Assembly: GCA_958510825.1 (NCBI GenBank)
Contig: OY294046.1
Location: forward strand, 74,285,808-74,349,807
DNA from: Brachypterus glaber
Lineage: Eukaryota; Arthropoda; Insecta; Coleoptera; Kateretidae
Length of the DNA stretch: 64,000 nt
Direction of reading: 5' to 3'
Shown: positions 32,803 through 44,684 of the stretch, piece by piece
How the letters are laid out: each line of letters begins with the position of its first letter
Numbering within the stretch: position 1 is the stretch's first letter
Program-made: the position numbers and the translations under genes
The notes under the pieces: model-generated
What the model was told of the DNA's origin: nothing
The model's input: only the letters and a program-made list of their open reading frames with translations
The model's database searches: none

Positions 32803-32842
32803 CCCTGAAGATGTCTCTAGTAGTAAGAGACGAAACGTCGGA
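32803..32842 (+). ncRNA. hammerhead-ribozyme-like core at Penelope 3' end
   Basis: CTGAAGA (32805-32811), T, stem GTCTCT with loop AGTAGTA and AGAGAC, then GAAA (32832-32835) and CGTCGG. This is the conserved core and stem II of a hammerhead. Penelope-like elements are known to carry hammerheads in their terminal repeats. Stem I/III pairing was not established. Confidence 0.4.
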
Positions 32843-33533
32843 AAGTGAAAATCCATTAACACGGTCTAAACCCGAAAGTGAAAGTTCTTTATGGGCGTAA
32901 CACTCCAAAATGACCCCCACTCCCCCCCTAGGAGCGTTACGTAACACTTGAACGTTCCCTAATATACAAATTCATATACATTAATATAAATATGTGCCAA
33001 ATAACAGCTTAAAAACATAGCATTTGCAAATTTTAAATCGCGGGCTAAAACGCTTAAAAAATTGTACACCCGAATTCGTTCTAGGAGATAATCCCTAGGT
33101 AGGATTTTCTCCGAATGATCTTTAAAATTGTCTTAAAAAATCTTAAAAATTAAAAGAAGGTCCCACCTTTGGTAAAGATGAGATTTTCTCTAAGATTTTA
33201 TCCTGAATTCCTCAGTGGTTTGCCCTTCGATTTAAATATTAACAATTTTTTCCAATTTTTAAATTAAGTGGTGGCTAATTTTAATCTTTTGGGGTAAAAT
33301 ATGGCACAGAATCTCCAGTTAAATAAATGTTTAATTTAGTTGTTTAATTTTGTATTATTTGTTGTATTCAAATAAAGTTACTAGGTGCAGGCTAATTTAG
33401 TTTCTTAAAACTGAAATTTGGCACAAATTTAAATTTAGATATAGATTTTGCACGAAAGATATACCAGATATATTCCATTTTTTAAATTTTTTAGCTGCAA
33501 TTTTTTACAGAATATAATTTGGGTGACACACAT

Positions 33534-33665
33534 TTCTACTCATCACATCTCTACTCACGCACATCTCTACTCACGCACATCTCTACTCACACACATCTCT
33601 ACTCACACACAACTACTCAAACACATCTCTACTCGCATACATTTCTACTCATTGTCATATACTTT
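33534..33665 (+). repeat. tandem repeat, CACATCTCTACTCAC unit
   Basis: About eight imperfect copies of a 14-15 bp unit. The short ORFs over it are artefacts of the repeat. Confidence 0.75.
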
Positions 33666-33859
33666 GACATTTATTTGATTAAAACTAGGATACCCTGGTA
33701 GAACAAAGCACTAACTAAATTTTATTTATTGTTTTTTTTCGTAGATTAGCTTATAACTTTATTTATTAATAAGTTGGAAACAAATTTTATCTAATTCCAT
33801 GTTACTATTAGTAGTAATACCCCTCATAATAAATTTTGGTTGTAATAATAGTAATTATA

Positions 33860-34137
33860 TACCAAGGTAGAGAAGATATTTTTTATAGCCGAGCGTATTA
33901 CATCCCGAGCTGCGTAGCAGCGAGGGATTTAAGAGTGCGAGGTTATAATAGTCTTCTCTACCGTAGCTTATACATTAGTTTTCTCACTACTAGCACTATT
34001 TAACTATTTTTATTCAAATAATAAAATAAATTATTAACAGAAATGATATTTCTTGAAAATTTCATAAAAATCAAGTAGCCTTGATCAATGACATTAGCTC
34101 AAATAAACACTTTGAACTGACGCTTAAAATGTTTTTT
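33860..34137 (+). mobile_element. repeat family GGTAGAGAAGA, copy 1
   Basis: GGTAGAGAAGA and TCTTCTCTACC form a fold-back around GAGCTGCGTAGCAGC. A conserved ~180 bp tail ends TTTGAACTGACG. Copies at 38323-38600 and (inverse) 57318-57568. Confidence 0.6.
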
Positions 34138-34940
34138 TTTTAATAATTTACTTTACAGTCACCCTGTAACAGGGGAGGATCTAAAGTCAAGCTATGGGAG
34201 GGATAATAGGAAATTTTTGGTTGCATTCAACAAAAATTGAACAATGGGGAATATAATAATAATATCAATATCAATTTTAAAGAAAATTATTTACATAACT
34301 CAAAAATGATTTAAATTAAGGCCTATCCAGAAGCTTGCATAAGAAAATATAACATAAGAATGCGATGCCGTGATTGGCTTACAAGATACATGGCGGCACA
34401 TCAAGCCAATCACGGCATAATGTACTATGTTGTTATGCGAACCCTAATTGTAAGTGCAATTAGGACCTATGATACGAAAATGTTAAAATTTATATTTAAT
34501 AATATTATGTAGGTATTTAAAATTTTATTTATTTTTTTTAAGATTAAAAAAATATATAACGAGAATATCGAGAAGAATGTAGAAATCCCAATTCAAAAAT
34601 TGTAATTGACCCAGATTTGAAATACTATCTTTTTCATGAATACATGATGCATCAACACAAGGAATTCCCATATACACAAAAATGTACTTGAAATTAATAC
34701 TTTTTAATTTTTTTAATTTCAAGTTCATTTTCGATTAATATGATATAGTACCATATTCTTTATCGTAACATTAGGACTACAACTTTCATAATGGGTAGAA
34801 TGTATTTTTTTTTTGAGAATTGCGATTTTTTGCATAAAATTGGTTGTATATTATAATGTAAAACTAATACTTGACCTAAATATGTCAAAATAAGGCTAAT
34901 AATTCAGCTAGAAACTAACTGTAAAATATGGTAACATAAT

Positions 34941-35277
34941 AGTTATTTATGGTACTAGTGGGTAAAGTAAGATATTGCCCATGAGAAAATTAACCTGCGA
35001 TGCGTCAGCCAAGCAGGTTAATTTTCGAGAGGGCAATATCGGTTTACCCATGCGTGCCATACAAGGTTTTATCCAATAAATAGCTTAGGAATTCATATTT
35101 TTATTAAAAATTTTAATGACATTTACAAGAAAATAATTTGACAAGTGACAGTAGAGTGGGTAAAATAAATAATTATCCACTCAATAAAGTAAAAGCCACG
35201 CGGGGGTTATTATTGAGTTTATCTATTTAAAATAAAGCTGGTAATTGTCTTATTATCTGTATGTATTGGATAAATAT
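34941..35277 (+). mobile_element. repeat family GGTACTAGTGGGTAAAGT, copy 1
   Basis: Contains inverted AAAATTAACCTGC/GCAGGTTAATTTTC and ATTATCCACTCAATAAAG. Copies at 52343-52679 (same strand) and 51141-51388 (inverse). Non-coding. Confidence 0.6.
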
Positions 35278-35324
35278 TGTTTGTTAACCCTACAATGCAT
35301 AATGTAGCACGCAAGCTACAGCCC

Positions 35325-36425
35325 CTGATAACACACTTCATCCTAAGAAGGTTTTTTAATCGTTCCCTTGAAAAGGTTCTTAGCATAATGCTGTAAACAT
35401 GCTAAGCATGTTCTTAAAAGGTGCACTGCTGTAGTAGCATAAGTGCTTCTACTCTAAACATTCTTAGCATGATTAGAGTATTTTGCTAAGAATATTCCCA
35501 ATACATATTCTTAAAATATTCTAATGGGAATATTTTTAGAATAATGCTATAGTGCACATGCTAAGCATGATTAGAGTATTTTGCTAAGAATATGCTCAAA
35601 TACATATTCTTAAAATATTCTAATGGGAATGTTTTTAGAATAGTAATATGGCGTTATATTATTTTTATTTTATTAGGTTAGAATTACAAATATTCTTAAA
35701 ATTGTAGTTAATAACATAAGTTTTACCGTGGTAGTAGTAGAAATGGATGTATTTTTAGACATAAAGTCATTATTATATAGTTTTAGACAAAAAATTAAAA
35801 TTATTATTTTTTGAAATGATAATTATTTACTATTTTTTTCTCTAAACATTGGATTTTTGTGTGGCGCATGATTTTTATGTTTGGTACAAAGTTTACTTTC
35901 ACAGTAAAACTGCATATCCCATATGAATCTTACCTGATGGATGCTATATCTAAAGATTTTTATATACTTTAATTATTAGGTTTATCACAAAGATGTAAAA
36001 ATTTTCGCCATGTCCAAATTTATGATATCACTCCATAAAAAGGATAGAGTATTATAAAATAAAATTGAAAGAAAGAGAAAAACTACATTAATGCAGAATT
36101 CTGAAACGCCTACCTACTTTGTTTGCGCATGCGCAATATTCAATATTATTACTTAAATGCATCAAATTAGAATATTTTTAGAAGCATGCTAAGAATATTC
36201 TTAAAAGTACATGTACCTACTTCTAAGAATATTCTTAACATGCTTCTTAAAACATTCTTATTTGATGCAGAGGCTTTTAAGAACCTTCTTAGGAACTCCC
36301 AGCACGATTAAAACGGTATCCTTTGCATTTCTTTAATCGTTCTTAGAATATCCTGAGCAAAATAGACATGCTTCTAAGAAGCATGCTGTACTTCCGGCTA
36401 GTTCTTCTAAAAATCTCCCTATAAT
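35325..36425. mobile_element. word-array element (TTCTTAGAATATTC / AGCATGCT)
   Basis: Flanks are dense in TTCTTAGCATG, ATTCTTAAAATATTCTAA and related palindromic words, including a ~100 bp tandem duplication (35459-35650). The core at about 35636-36120 is homologous, inverted, to the core of 20859-21723. Termini are not fixed; CCGGAAGTACAGCATG (inverse strand) near 36400 may be one. Confidence 0.5.
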
Positions 36426-36488
36426 TTTGATAAGTGATTTTACATTTTATTTTTAATTCTAAATAATCCCGCATTGTGATACTCTATA

Positions 36489-37590
36489 TACAGGGTGATC
36501 AGTAACTGCCATGGCAAAATTTAAGAGGTGATTCTACATTCTAAAATATCAAAAAAAGTTCCTATAACGGTTGGTCCGAAAATGAGCCCTTTAAAATCGT
36601 AATAAAAATAAGGTTTTTAAATAAAAACTCTGGTACCCTTTAAGCTAGAGCGACGACCTTTACTTGTATACTAGTATTAATAAGGGCAATAAGTTTATGT
36701 TAATTTATTTTTTTTTATTTATCCAGAGGCGTGCCTAGACGAACAAAATATGTGAAGCTTAACACACTTTTGCCCCAAACTTTTTTGTGTGTAGTTTTTT
36801 GGACTTTTTGTAATAAATATAGATTTCTTGAGTAAACTAGATGAAACGTTGCAAGCACCCTGTCAAAACATCGGCACTATTGTACACTAGAGCCATCTAG
36901 TTTGCAAATTTCAAACTAGGTGTTTTGTTAGATTTTAAATTCTGTATATTTAAAACATTATATTCCAGCAAAAAACTGTATATAACATTTTTTATAGGGC
37001 TTAAAAAGAGCTTTTATTTAAAATATAATTTTTTGAAATCGGGTTATAAATATGTGAGATATGCTAAAAAAACCTTTTACTGCTTTAAACGTCAATATCT
37101 CGAAAACAATGCATTTTAGGAAAACGTTGTTTATAACATTTTTTGACCAATTTAAAATTATCTTTTATATAAGTGCTAAATTAACCAAATACAATAATAA
37201 CTGCCTTAATTATAAACGAAAAACGCTAAAAATAGGAGTTTTACCCTATTTTTACCCCCTTACCCCCAATCGTTTACCCCCAAAATCTAATCAGCTCTTT
37301 GGAATACGATAAGAAACAATATGCAAAAAACCACAAGTCGATATCTCATGTAGAAATAGAGTTAGAGAGTTTACACCCAGACAGACAGACACAGACGGAC
37401 GCAAAATTTTGTTTTACTGATTTCGACTCAGAATGGTCTAAAACGTCGAGAAATGTGAAAAAACATGGTCAAAGATTCTGACTTTTCGGCGAAGATTTCA
37501 ATACATCGGCACTCTTAGTAGCACTAAGTGCCGATACATAAGAAAATTCAGTGTAACACTGTAGGAGCAACCGTTTTAATCACCCTGTAT
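36489..37590. mobile_element. TACAGGGTGATC element, copy 3, split
   Basis: Left part 36489-36834 and right part 37538-37590 are contiguous in copy 2 (30289-31031). The Helentron-like element sits between them. Confidence 0.6.
36835..37537 (+). mobile_element. Helentron-like non-autonomous element, copy 6
   Basis: Full-length. Its site is defined by the uninterrupted paralogue near 30655 (GAGTAAAAATACATA), which shows no obvious long target duplication. Confidence 0.72.
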
Positions 37591-38322
37591 AGGGTTAAAA
37601 TTTCGTTTTACAAATAGTAAGTCAAATTTTTTTCCCTCTTGAAAAATTGTGTCAATGGCGTTTAACCCCTTATAAAGGTTGTACTCTTCATATCAAGCAC
37701 GCTTCTTTAAATCCATCGAATGATGGGTACTTATCTGGCACTTAAGAGATTCTTATTACCCGCGGGCCAGCATAATTATAATTTTAAATTTATTATAAAA
37801 CTAACGCGACAGTTTGTTTTTTTACCAGTTTAAATCAGTGTGTGTTAGGATTCGGTGTGGTTTTAATCGCTAATTATTAAGGCAAGTAATTATTGTAATA
37901 ATATAATGTTAAATGTTTATTTTAAACTAGTAGATATAAATATTTATTATTAGTTAATAGATTTTTGATCAAAATGATTTTATTGCTTAATTTTAACATT
38001 TTAAAATAAATCAAAACTAAATAAATTCACCACTACAGATATACAGATATACATACATATATTTTTTTGAGTAATTTGACGGTCTAAGTCCAAATCTAAC
38101 AAAAAATCAGGGCCGTAATCAGAAAAAAAATCAGAGGCGGCTCTGCCTTCAAGTGTAACGAAATGTGCGCTTTCGCCATTTTTTTTTTAACTTTCATGTA
38201 TTTTAAATTTTTTTAGATTTTTGTCATACGTGCATTATCTTAAATATTGCATTTAAGTTTAACTTCGCAGGCGAATTTTTTTATAAATTTCAAAGATCAA
38301 TTTTTCCATTTCATAGTTATTA
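37591..38322. other. intergenic, nothing recognised
   Basis: AT-rich with no gene or repeat boundary seen. Confidence 0.3.
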
Positions 38323-38600
38323 TATACCAAGGTAGAGAAGACATTTTTGATAGCCGAGCGTATTAAATCCCGAGCTGCGTTGCAGCAGGGATTTAAGAGT
38401 GCGAGGCTGTAATAGTCTTCTCTACCGTGGTTTATATATTAGTTTTCTCACTACTAGCACTATTTAACTATTTTTATTCAAATAATAAAATAAATTATTA
38501 ACAGAAATTATATTTCTTGAAATTTTCATAAAAATCAAGTACCTTCATCAATGACATTTGCTCAAATAAATACTTTGAACTGACGTTTAAAAATTTAGTT
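38323..38600 (+). mobile_element. repeat family GGTAGAGAAGA, copy 2
   Basis: Aligns end to end with 33860-34137, including the fold-back and TTTGAACTGACG tail. Confidence 0.6.
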
Positions 38601-39626
38601 TTCTTTTTTAATTTTTTTCATAATTAGCTAATTATTGATTGTATTAATTGGTAATAATTATAATGAATTATATTTAATAAATAAAAAGTTATTTAAAGCT
38701 ATTTTCTTGGGTTTAGTAAAAATTGCACAAAGAACTGAAACATCTAAAGTGAAAGAAATCAATTGTTTATAAAATTTACTCCTACTACGAGAGAAAACGT
38801 TATTATTGCTATAGGTGAAGACAATTGATTTCACATTCTGAAAACATGATAAATAATGGTATGTTCTAAAGCTAGTGGTGAAAAAATTATTTTATAAAAC
38901 TTTTTATCAAAAATTTTGGCTTGCGTCTAACCCGCGGCTGCTGTGATTACATTATTGGTAAATATGTTCCATAGGCAAACAATTTTTTTATCTTCCAAAC
39001 ACTTCAGAATGTTAAAAGCTAATTATTCTATAATAGTTTTAAATAAATTTCTCCCATACATTTAGTTTTGACGCAAAGATTTTCTGATTTTAATTACACT
39101 AATTGTAAATGTGGTCTTTATTACCTGAGAAGGCCCCTTTATTCGACAATGTTCAGTGAAGCTTCATAATTGTGTTGTGTTACTTATGGATAACCCTGTA
39201 CAAGGCTACATCTTTTGGTATACAGCCAATAAAACAATATTTTATATGATCTGATTTGTATTTTATCGTTTTTCTTTAAGATAATATTTTTTAAATATTT
39301 TTATATATCCATGCCTAATAAATAAAAGAAATAGTTAACGTCGTTAACGTCTAATAAATTAAATATTTTATTAATAATTATTTTTAAAGTTACTAAGTTT
39401 TAAACACGGTTAGTTACTAAGTGTTAAACACGGTTAGTTTTTAACCCTCATGCCACATGCCTTATTTATGGAACGTTACCACAGACATGGCGTCAAAATT
39501 ACGCATCCCTTTAAAAATTTAAAAGTCGAACAATTTTTTTAAATATTTGACTTATTTATTGTTAAACGTGTTCTTTAAAGCTTTAATTATTTAAAATTAA
39601 CTATTGTTGACTTGTATGCTGTGATA
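38601..39626. other. intergenic, AT-rich
   Basis: Only a short direct duplication (TAAACACGGTTAGTT, near 39400-39440) noted. Confidence 0.3.
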
Positions 39627-39737
39627 AATTAAATATTTAAAACGGTTTTGTATTTCAGCATATGAATTTATTTAAAATTAGGCTAATTTTAAATAAATTC
39701 ATATGCTGAAATACAAAACCGTTTTAAATATTTAATT
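39627..39737. repeat. perfect palindrome, 54 bp arms
   Basis: 39627-39680 and 39684-39737 are exact inverses by eye, separated by GGC. The arms include AACGGTTTTGTATTTCAGCA. No second copy elsewhere in the window. Confidence 0.85.
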
Positions 39738-40017
39738 ATTTAATTATAAATGAGTTATTACAGACAACAACAAAATTCTGAAAAAAAAATAAAAAATTTT
39801 TTTGAAAACAATGAAATTAAAAAATAGATTTTCAAGAAGAAAATACATCACCTTTAAAATCCAAGACAGATTTCTTTGTCGCAGACCTGTGTAATTTAAA
39901 ACCGATGCTAGGAATATTATAAATATTTCTATTTTTAAATTGTTAATTATTATATGATTCAGAAATCCTATTTAAACCGTGACAACGTGCTTTTTTGAAT
40001 GCTGAAATACACAAAAA

Positions 40018-40340
40018 AAACAAGCCATGAAGATATGCATGCTACGCATTCCATTATACATATATTATTCACAGTAAATGGTATATTGCATTTTCCCAAA
40101 AACTTTAAAAAAATAATTTAAAAAAAAATACATTAAAAAGATATTTTCTTGAAAAAAGAAAAAAAAAATAAAAAAAAATCCCAAAAAAAAAAAATTCTAA
40201 AACTTCTCGATTTTTTTATTAAATTTTCTTTAAGCTAAAAACGAAAAAATGTTGAAAAAAAAAATTAAAAAAAAATAAATTTCAAAAAAAAACAAAGGTT
40301 ATTTATTATAGTAAATACGCAATACACCCTGTATCGGTCA
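40018..40340 (+). repeat. A-rich dispersed repeat
   Basis: CAAGCCATGAAGATATGCAT, then A-rich sequence. The inverse of 52680-52905 (ends ...ATCTTCACGGCTTG). The right end resembles AATACACCCTGTAT. Confidence 0.45.
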
Positions 40341-40749
40341 CGGTACAGTACTAAAACTAACAAAAACATACACGAGTTTATTATTTTCTTAATAATAAGT
40401 GAAAAACATACCTTTTCCTACTACCTAGTTAGTAGTTAGTGGCTATTTCCCACCCGTTGCCTATGACAACGGTTTGGAAGTTTGGAAGCTGATTTTACAT
40501 ATCTGCTATCAGAAAATTAGTAACATAACCTCAAGCATAACCTCAAATTGACAAACTAATTTTAAGATAATTTGTGCTTTTTTTATGTTTAGGTGTTAGT
40601 TAGGTCGTAGGAAAAATAGTATACGCACCGAGATGCAAACCATTTAAGTGCACATCGAGGTTCGCGTACTCGGTACTATTTCCTACAAAAACTTAAATTA
40701 CTACCTACATACTTCGCCGCACCAGAAAAACTGAAACATGCTTGTAAAT

Positions 40750-41004
40750 CAACGAACTAATAACTCTTCTTTCTAAAATACGCATACCGTTAAAATAAAG
40801 TATGGCCAACATCTCGGTTTGTTTGTAAACAAATAGTAGGTATATTCAGGCCTGAACAATAACAATTACCAGTAACTGGTATTTTTGTCTCTGTTAGAAC
40901 AAAGATGTGCGAGTAAGACAGACGAATGTTTATGTTGCCGACGTTTTTGTCAGTTTTAACGAATGAAATGCCTATTCTAGAGAGAAGAGTTATTAGTTCG
41001 TTGA
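40750..41004 (+). mobile_element. hAT-type MITE CAACGAACTAATAACTC, copy 1
   Basis: Fold-back with ends CAACGAACTAATAACTCTTC and GAAGAGTTATTAGTTCGTTG. Copies at 59301-59554 and 60008-60262. The hAT assignment comes from the 8 bp duplication at the second copy. Confidence 0.7.
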
Positions 41005-41504
41005 TGTAAAAAATTTTGACCTACGCAATAATTAACACTAAACACCAATAAAATGAAATTTATATAATTGACATTTCATTGGTCAGATTCTTAGTAAATT
41101 TGTGTTAATTATTGGGCAAACCAACCTTAATTTATTGTAAACACTGATCTAATAAATAAATTTTAATTTCGATTAAAAAAATGTTCTCTAGTATACTCGT
41201 ATAGATATATATCTATAACTAAACTTATGTTATTCTGTACGTTATAATTTAATGCATTACAATATAATAATATATATTATAGTGATTGATTACAACTGTT
41301 AATCCTGTAATTGTTGATATTTTTAAATAATTTTTTAAATCCTAGGTAAACTGATTATAATAAATATTTATATCACAGAATAAATGCTAGTTCGATTTCT
41401 ATCGTCAAATAGATCTTAGATGAAGTGCGGTTTTCACTTTGATCTATTTTAAAATATATACTTACTTATATACTTATATGTATATACTTACCTATACAGG
41501 GCGG

Positions 41505-42884
41505 GCCATCTAAAACGTACAGGGCGTTTTTTGGAGTTATTTCTAAAGCTGCCAATTTAAAATTGATACTATTGATTATAGACCCAATAAATCTGACTAA
41601 ACAAAATTTTTTAACTAGCTTTGGTTTTGGAGTTACGGTCATATGAAACTGATTTTAATTGGTAAACTTTAGTTAAAACTTCTAAAATCTGAAAATCTGT
41701 TGCGTTTTCTTTAACGTTCCATACTTTTCATAACTAATAACGTTAGTTTTAAGACAAAAAACTGAAATTAAAAAATAGTTATTTTTAAAAATTTTTAACA
41801 GTGTATGTAGATATGTAGATAAAGCTTGCTGTGACACTTTACTAAATCTTGTAAAATGACAATTCACTTGTCAGTGGTTTAAATAATTTTGAAAATGTTA
41901 GTTTTTTATTTATGAAAAAGAAAAATACTTAATAATTATAATAAATAAATAGATATTTAGAAAAATAAAATAATAGCATGTATTAGGAAGTTACAGTTTG
42001 TAAACCATGGTTTGGCGAAAAATTATTATTCAGTGAGAAGTTTTAAAATTATAACTTGGAAGTGATAAAAGATTATAAATAAGCAAGAAAAGCCTGGTGC
42101 ATGTTTATTTTTCATAAAAATGGTGCAGTTTTACCTCGAGTTTTACTTAAATTTGGGTTTTACTTGTCTCGGAAGCCAAGAGATACAAGTGCTAATACAA
42201 TGAACTAAATTATACTTCTAATTGCTTAACTTAAATAAAAATTCAAATACGTATCTATTTAGTTTTTTTATTTGTTTTTAGTTATAAATTTATTGTAGAC
42301 CTTATTTTTATAAAAGTTCTTAAAACGTTCAAAAACTACATGTATTCAAATTATGCTGGTTGGTGATAAAATTCAGAAGCACTTTTAACTGATTCCTATT
42401 TTTTAATCCATTTTTCAAAAAAATAAGTTTATTTTTTAATTTCGAACATAGTTATTGCGAAAGAAAAAGTCAGTTGACATCATAGGTAAAATAAATTGAC
42501 ATTTATGAAAGACTCATGATTAGAAAAATTTTATCACAGCAAACTAAATAAAATCATTTTATTTAAATACACTGTAAGAAAATTTTAAAATTATTAATTT
42601 TTCAATTTAGATTTTTTGTTTAAAAAATTGAGTTACTAGTTACAAAAAGTATTGAACGTTAAAGAAAAAGCAAATATTTTTAGATTTTCAAGTTTTTAAC
42701 TAAACTTTATCATTGAAATTCAGTTTCATATGGCCGCAACTCCAAAATAAAAGCTAATTAAAATGTTTTGTTTGGTCAGACTAATAGCTTATTGGGTCTA
42801 TAATCAATAGTTTTAATTTTAAATTGATAGCTTTAGAAATAACGCCAAAAAATTCCCTATACGTCTTAGATGGCCCGCCCTGTA
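41505..42884. mobile_element. long-TIR element TACAGGGCGGGCCATCTAA
   Basis: Arms of about 200 bp: left 41505-41700, right about 42690-42884. Ends TACAGGGCGGGCCATCTAAA and TTAGATGGCCCGCCCTGTA. The 61-codon frame inside has no domain. Non-autonomous. Confidence 0.7.
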
Positions 42885-43072
42885 TATGTATTCATGTTAA
42901 AAAGAATGCTTAAGAACACTCGATCTTTTAAATAAATTCAAAATGTATATATTTTTTCTATGTTGGTCTATTAACCAATTTCGTTTTTATTTATGCATAT
43001 TTTTTGTTGGCTTAAGGTAATTCTTCTTTTCATTTTTAATTTTCACCCCATATAATTTATTAATCTCAATCA

Positions 43073-43642
43073 TACAGTGCGGTCCAAAAGTCACCCACTT
43101 CACTTTTGAACGAGTTAAGATATCGACTTCAAATTTAAAATAATTTAAATAAGACAACTCAAGCTATCTTTTCGCATATATTTGATATTTTCAGCTCTTA
43201 AAATGTGGGCAGGGGGCATAGGGGGTAATTTTTTAAATGGAAAGAGGGGTTGTGCGACACATTATTTAAAGCTTATAAAATTCTCTATTTTACAATGTAT
43301 TATCTAATGGTTTTAGACATTTTTTGGGGGGTTTAAAATAGGATTGAAAATGGTTATTTTTGTAAAAATTTCTTTAAAAAAATCAATCAATTTCAGGTTG
43401 CAAAAAATGTAAATTATACTTTTAAACTAATTATAATAAACAATAAAAAATTACCAAAAAAAATCTTAAAAAATCGGGTTTTAGCAAAAAAAAAGAATAA
43501 TTAAAACAAAAAAAAATGTTTAAAAAAATAAAAAATATATAGTCAAATAAAGAATTTCATAATCTTTAAAATAAAAATTAAAAAGTCGATATCCTAACTC
43601 GTTCAAAAGTTAAGAGGGGGGTGACTTTTGGACTGCACGGCA
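43073..43642. mobile_element. fold-back element GCGGTCCAAAAGTCA, copy 2
   Basis: Same termini as 16257-17038; shorter and more decayed on the right arm. Confidence 0.6.
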
Positions 43643-43723
43643 TATTATGCACTGAGTTGTTACTTAAATTTTAATAAAATTGACTTAAAAGTTATTTTTA
43701 TTTTTATGAATTTAAGTCAATAA

Positions 43724-44504
43724 CGAGGGGCTGACCTCGAGGAAATCTTTTGTACAAGCCAAAGGAACTCAGGAGGAACTCTGGAGGAACTGCGAGGAAC
43801 TCTTTGCAAAAAGGAGGAACTCTGGAGGAACTCTTTGCAAAATGGAGGAACTCTCTGCAAAATGGAGGAACTCTTTGCAAAATGGAGGAACTCTTTGCAA
43901 AAAGGAACTCTTTTGTACAAATTTCTACCCACGTGGATTAACGTTCTTATGTTCAAACTAGATCAGCCGTTACAAACACTTTATCAAAACATCCTACCTT
44001 TGGGTGCTAATTTCTTTTTGAAGGGGCGCCAAGTTTGGTAGAAACCGGCAGGGACAAAGTTTTTTTTCCTGAAGGCAATTTTGGGGCGCCAATTTCTGTT
44101 TTGAAGGTTTGAAGGGGTGAGGGACAAAGCATTTTTCCGGAAGGCAAATTTGAGGCGCCAATTTCTGTTTTGAAGGGGCGCTAAGTTTGGCAGAAACCGC
44201 TAGGGACAAAGCTTTTTTTCCGGAAATTAATTTTGGGCGCCAATTTTTGTTTTGAAGAGGCGCCAAGTTTGCAACAAGTTTGGTAGAAACTGTCAGGGAC
44301 AAAGCTTTTTTTTGAGGGTCCCTTATTGGCAGTAGTGCTTGCACAGCGGTAATTTCTACGGCTTATTTGCCAAAAATTACCCCTTCCAGAGAGGAACTCT
44401 TAAGGAACACAGGAGGAACTCCCAAGGAACTCTGGATGAACTCCGAGGAACTTTTTGCAAAAAGGAACTCTTTTGTACAAATTTCAGACGCGGTCAGCCC
44501 CTCG
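43724..44504. mobile_element. hAT-type word-array element, copy 2
   Basis: Ends CGAGGGGCTGACC and GGTCAGCCCCTCG. Exact 8 bp target duplication GTCAATAA (43716-43723, 44505-44512). Left and right ends are arrays of GGAGGAACTCT and TTTGCAAAAAGGAACTC. The centre has a segment resembling the Helentron-like 5' end (43956-44000) and a tandem repeat. No transposase. Confidence 0.8.
43995..44310 (+). repeat. tandem repeat (GGCGCCAA..TTTGTTTTGAAG), 4 units
   Basis: Four imperfect ~70-90 bp units, each GGCGCCAATTTCTGTTTTGA followed by AGGGACAAAGCTTTTTT. The equivalent element at 20499-21909 has a single unit, so the array grew in this copy. Confidence 0.7.
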
Positions 44505-44684
44505 GTCAATAAAGTCCAACAGAATATTTTTTTTTTTTGATCTGCAGCAGATCTGCTACTCACCGCTAAAGTGCAGCTTATATACATATATCTATTTTTA
44601 AAATAGCGCTTCCTTGTTTTAAGTCGCACCACGATTTCAAGTCACTCAAGATGACGCTTATAAAAAATCAAGAAACCCATAATA

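Larger units (their letters stand above)
31876..32959. mobile_element. GGGAACGTTCAAG TIR arms containing a Penelope-like fragment
   Basis: GGGAACGTTCAAGTATTACG at the left and the inverse of this type (GTTACGTAACACTTGAACGTTCCC) at the right, each followed inward by a C-run. Between the arms is a Penelope-like retroelement, bracketed by ATGGGCG on both sides (31969-31975 and about 32892-32898). That looks like an insertion with a short target duplication. Confidence 0.6.

Noticed and set aside
33534..33665. CRISPR-like spaced repeats
   Set aside because: Units are adjacent with no unique spacers; a eukaryotic tandem repeat.
33448..33701. Two His/Thr/Ser-rich frames
   Set aside because: Produced by the CACATCTCTACTCAC tandem repeat.
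43750..44344. Repetitive peptides rich in RNSGGT/KGGTLEEL
   Set aside because: Translations of the GGAACTC word array and GGCGCC tandem repeat, which are non-coding element ends.
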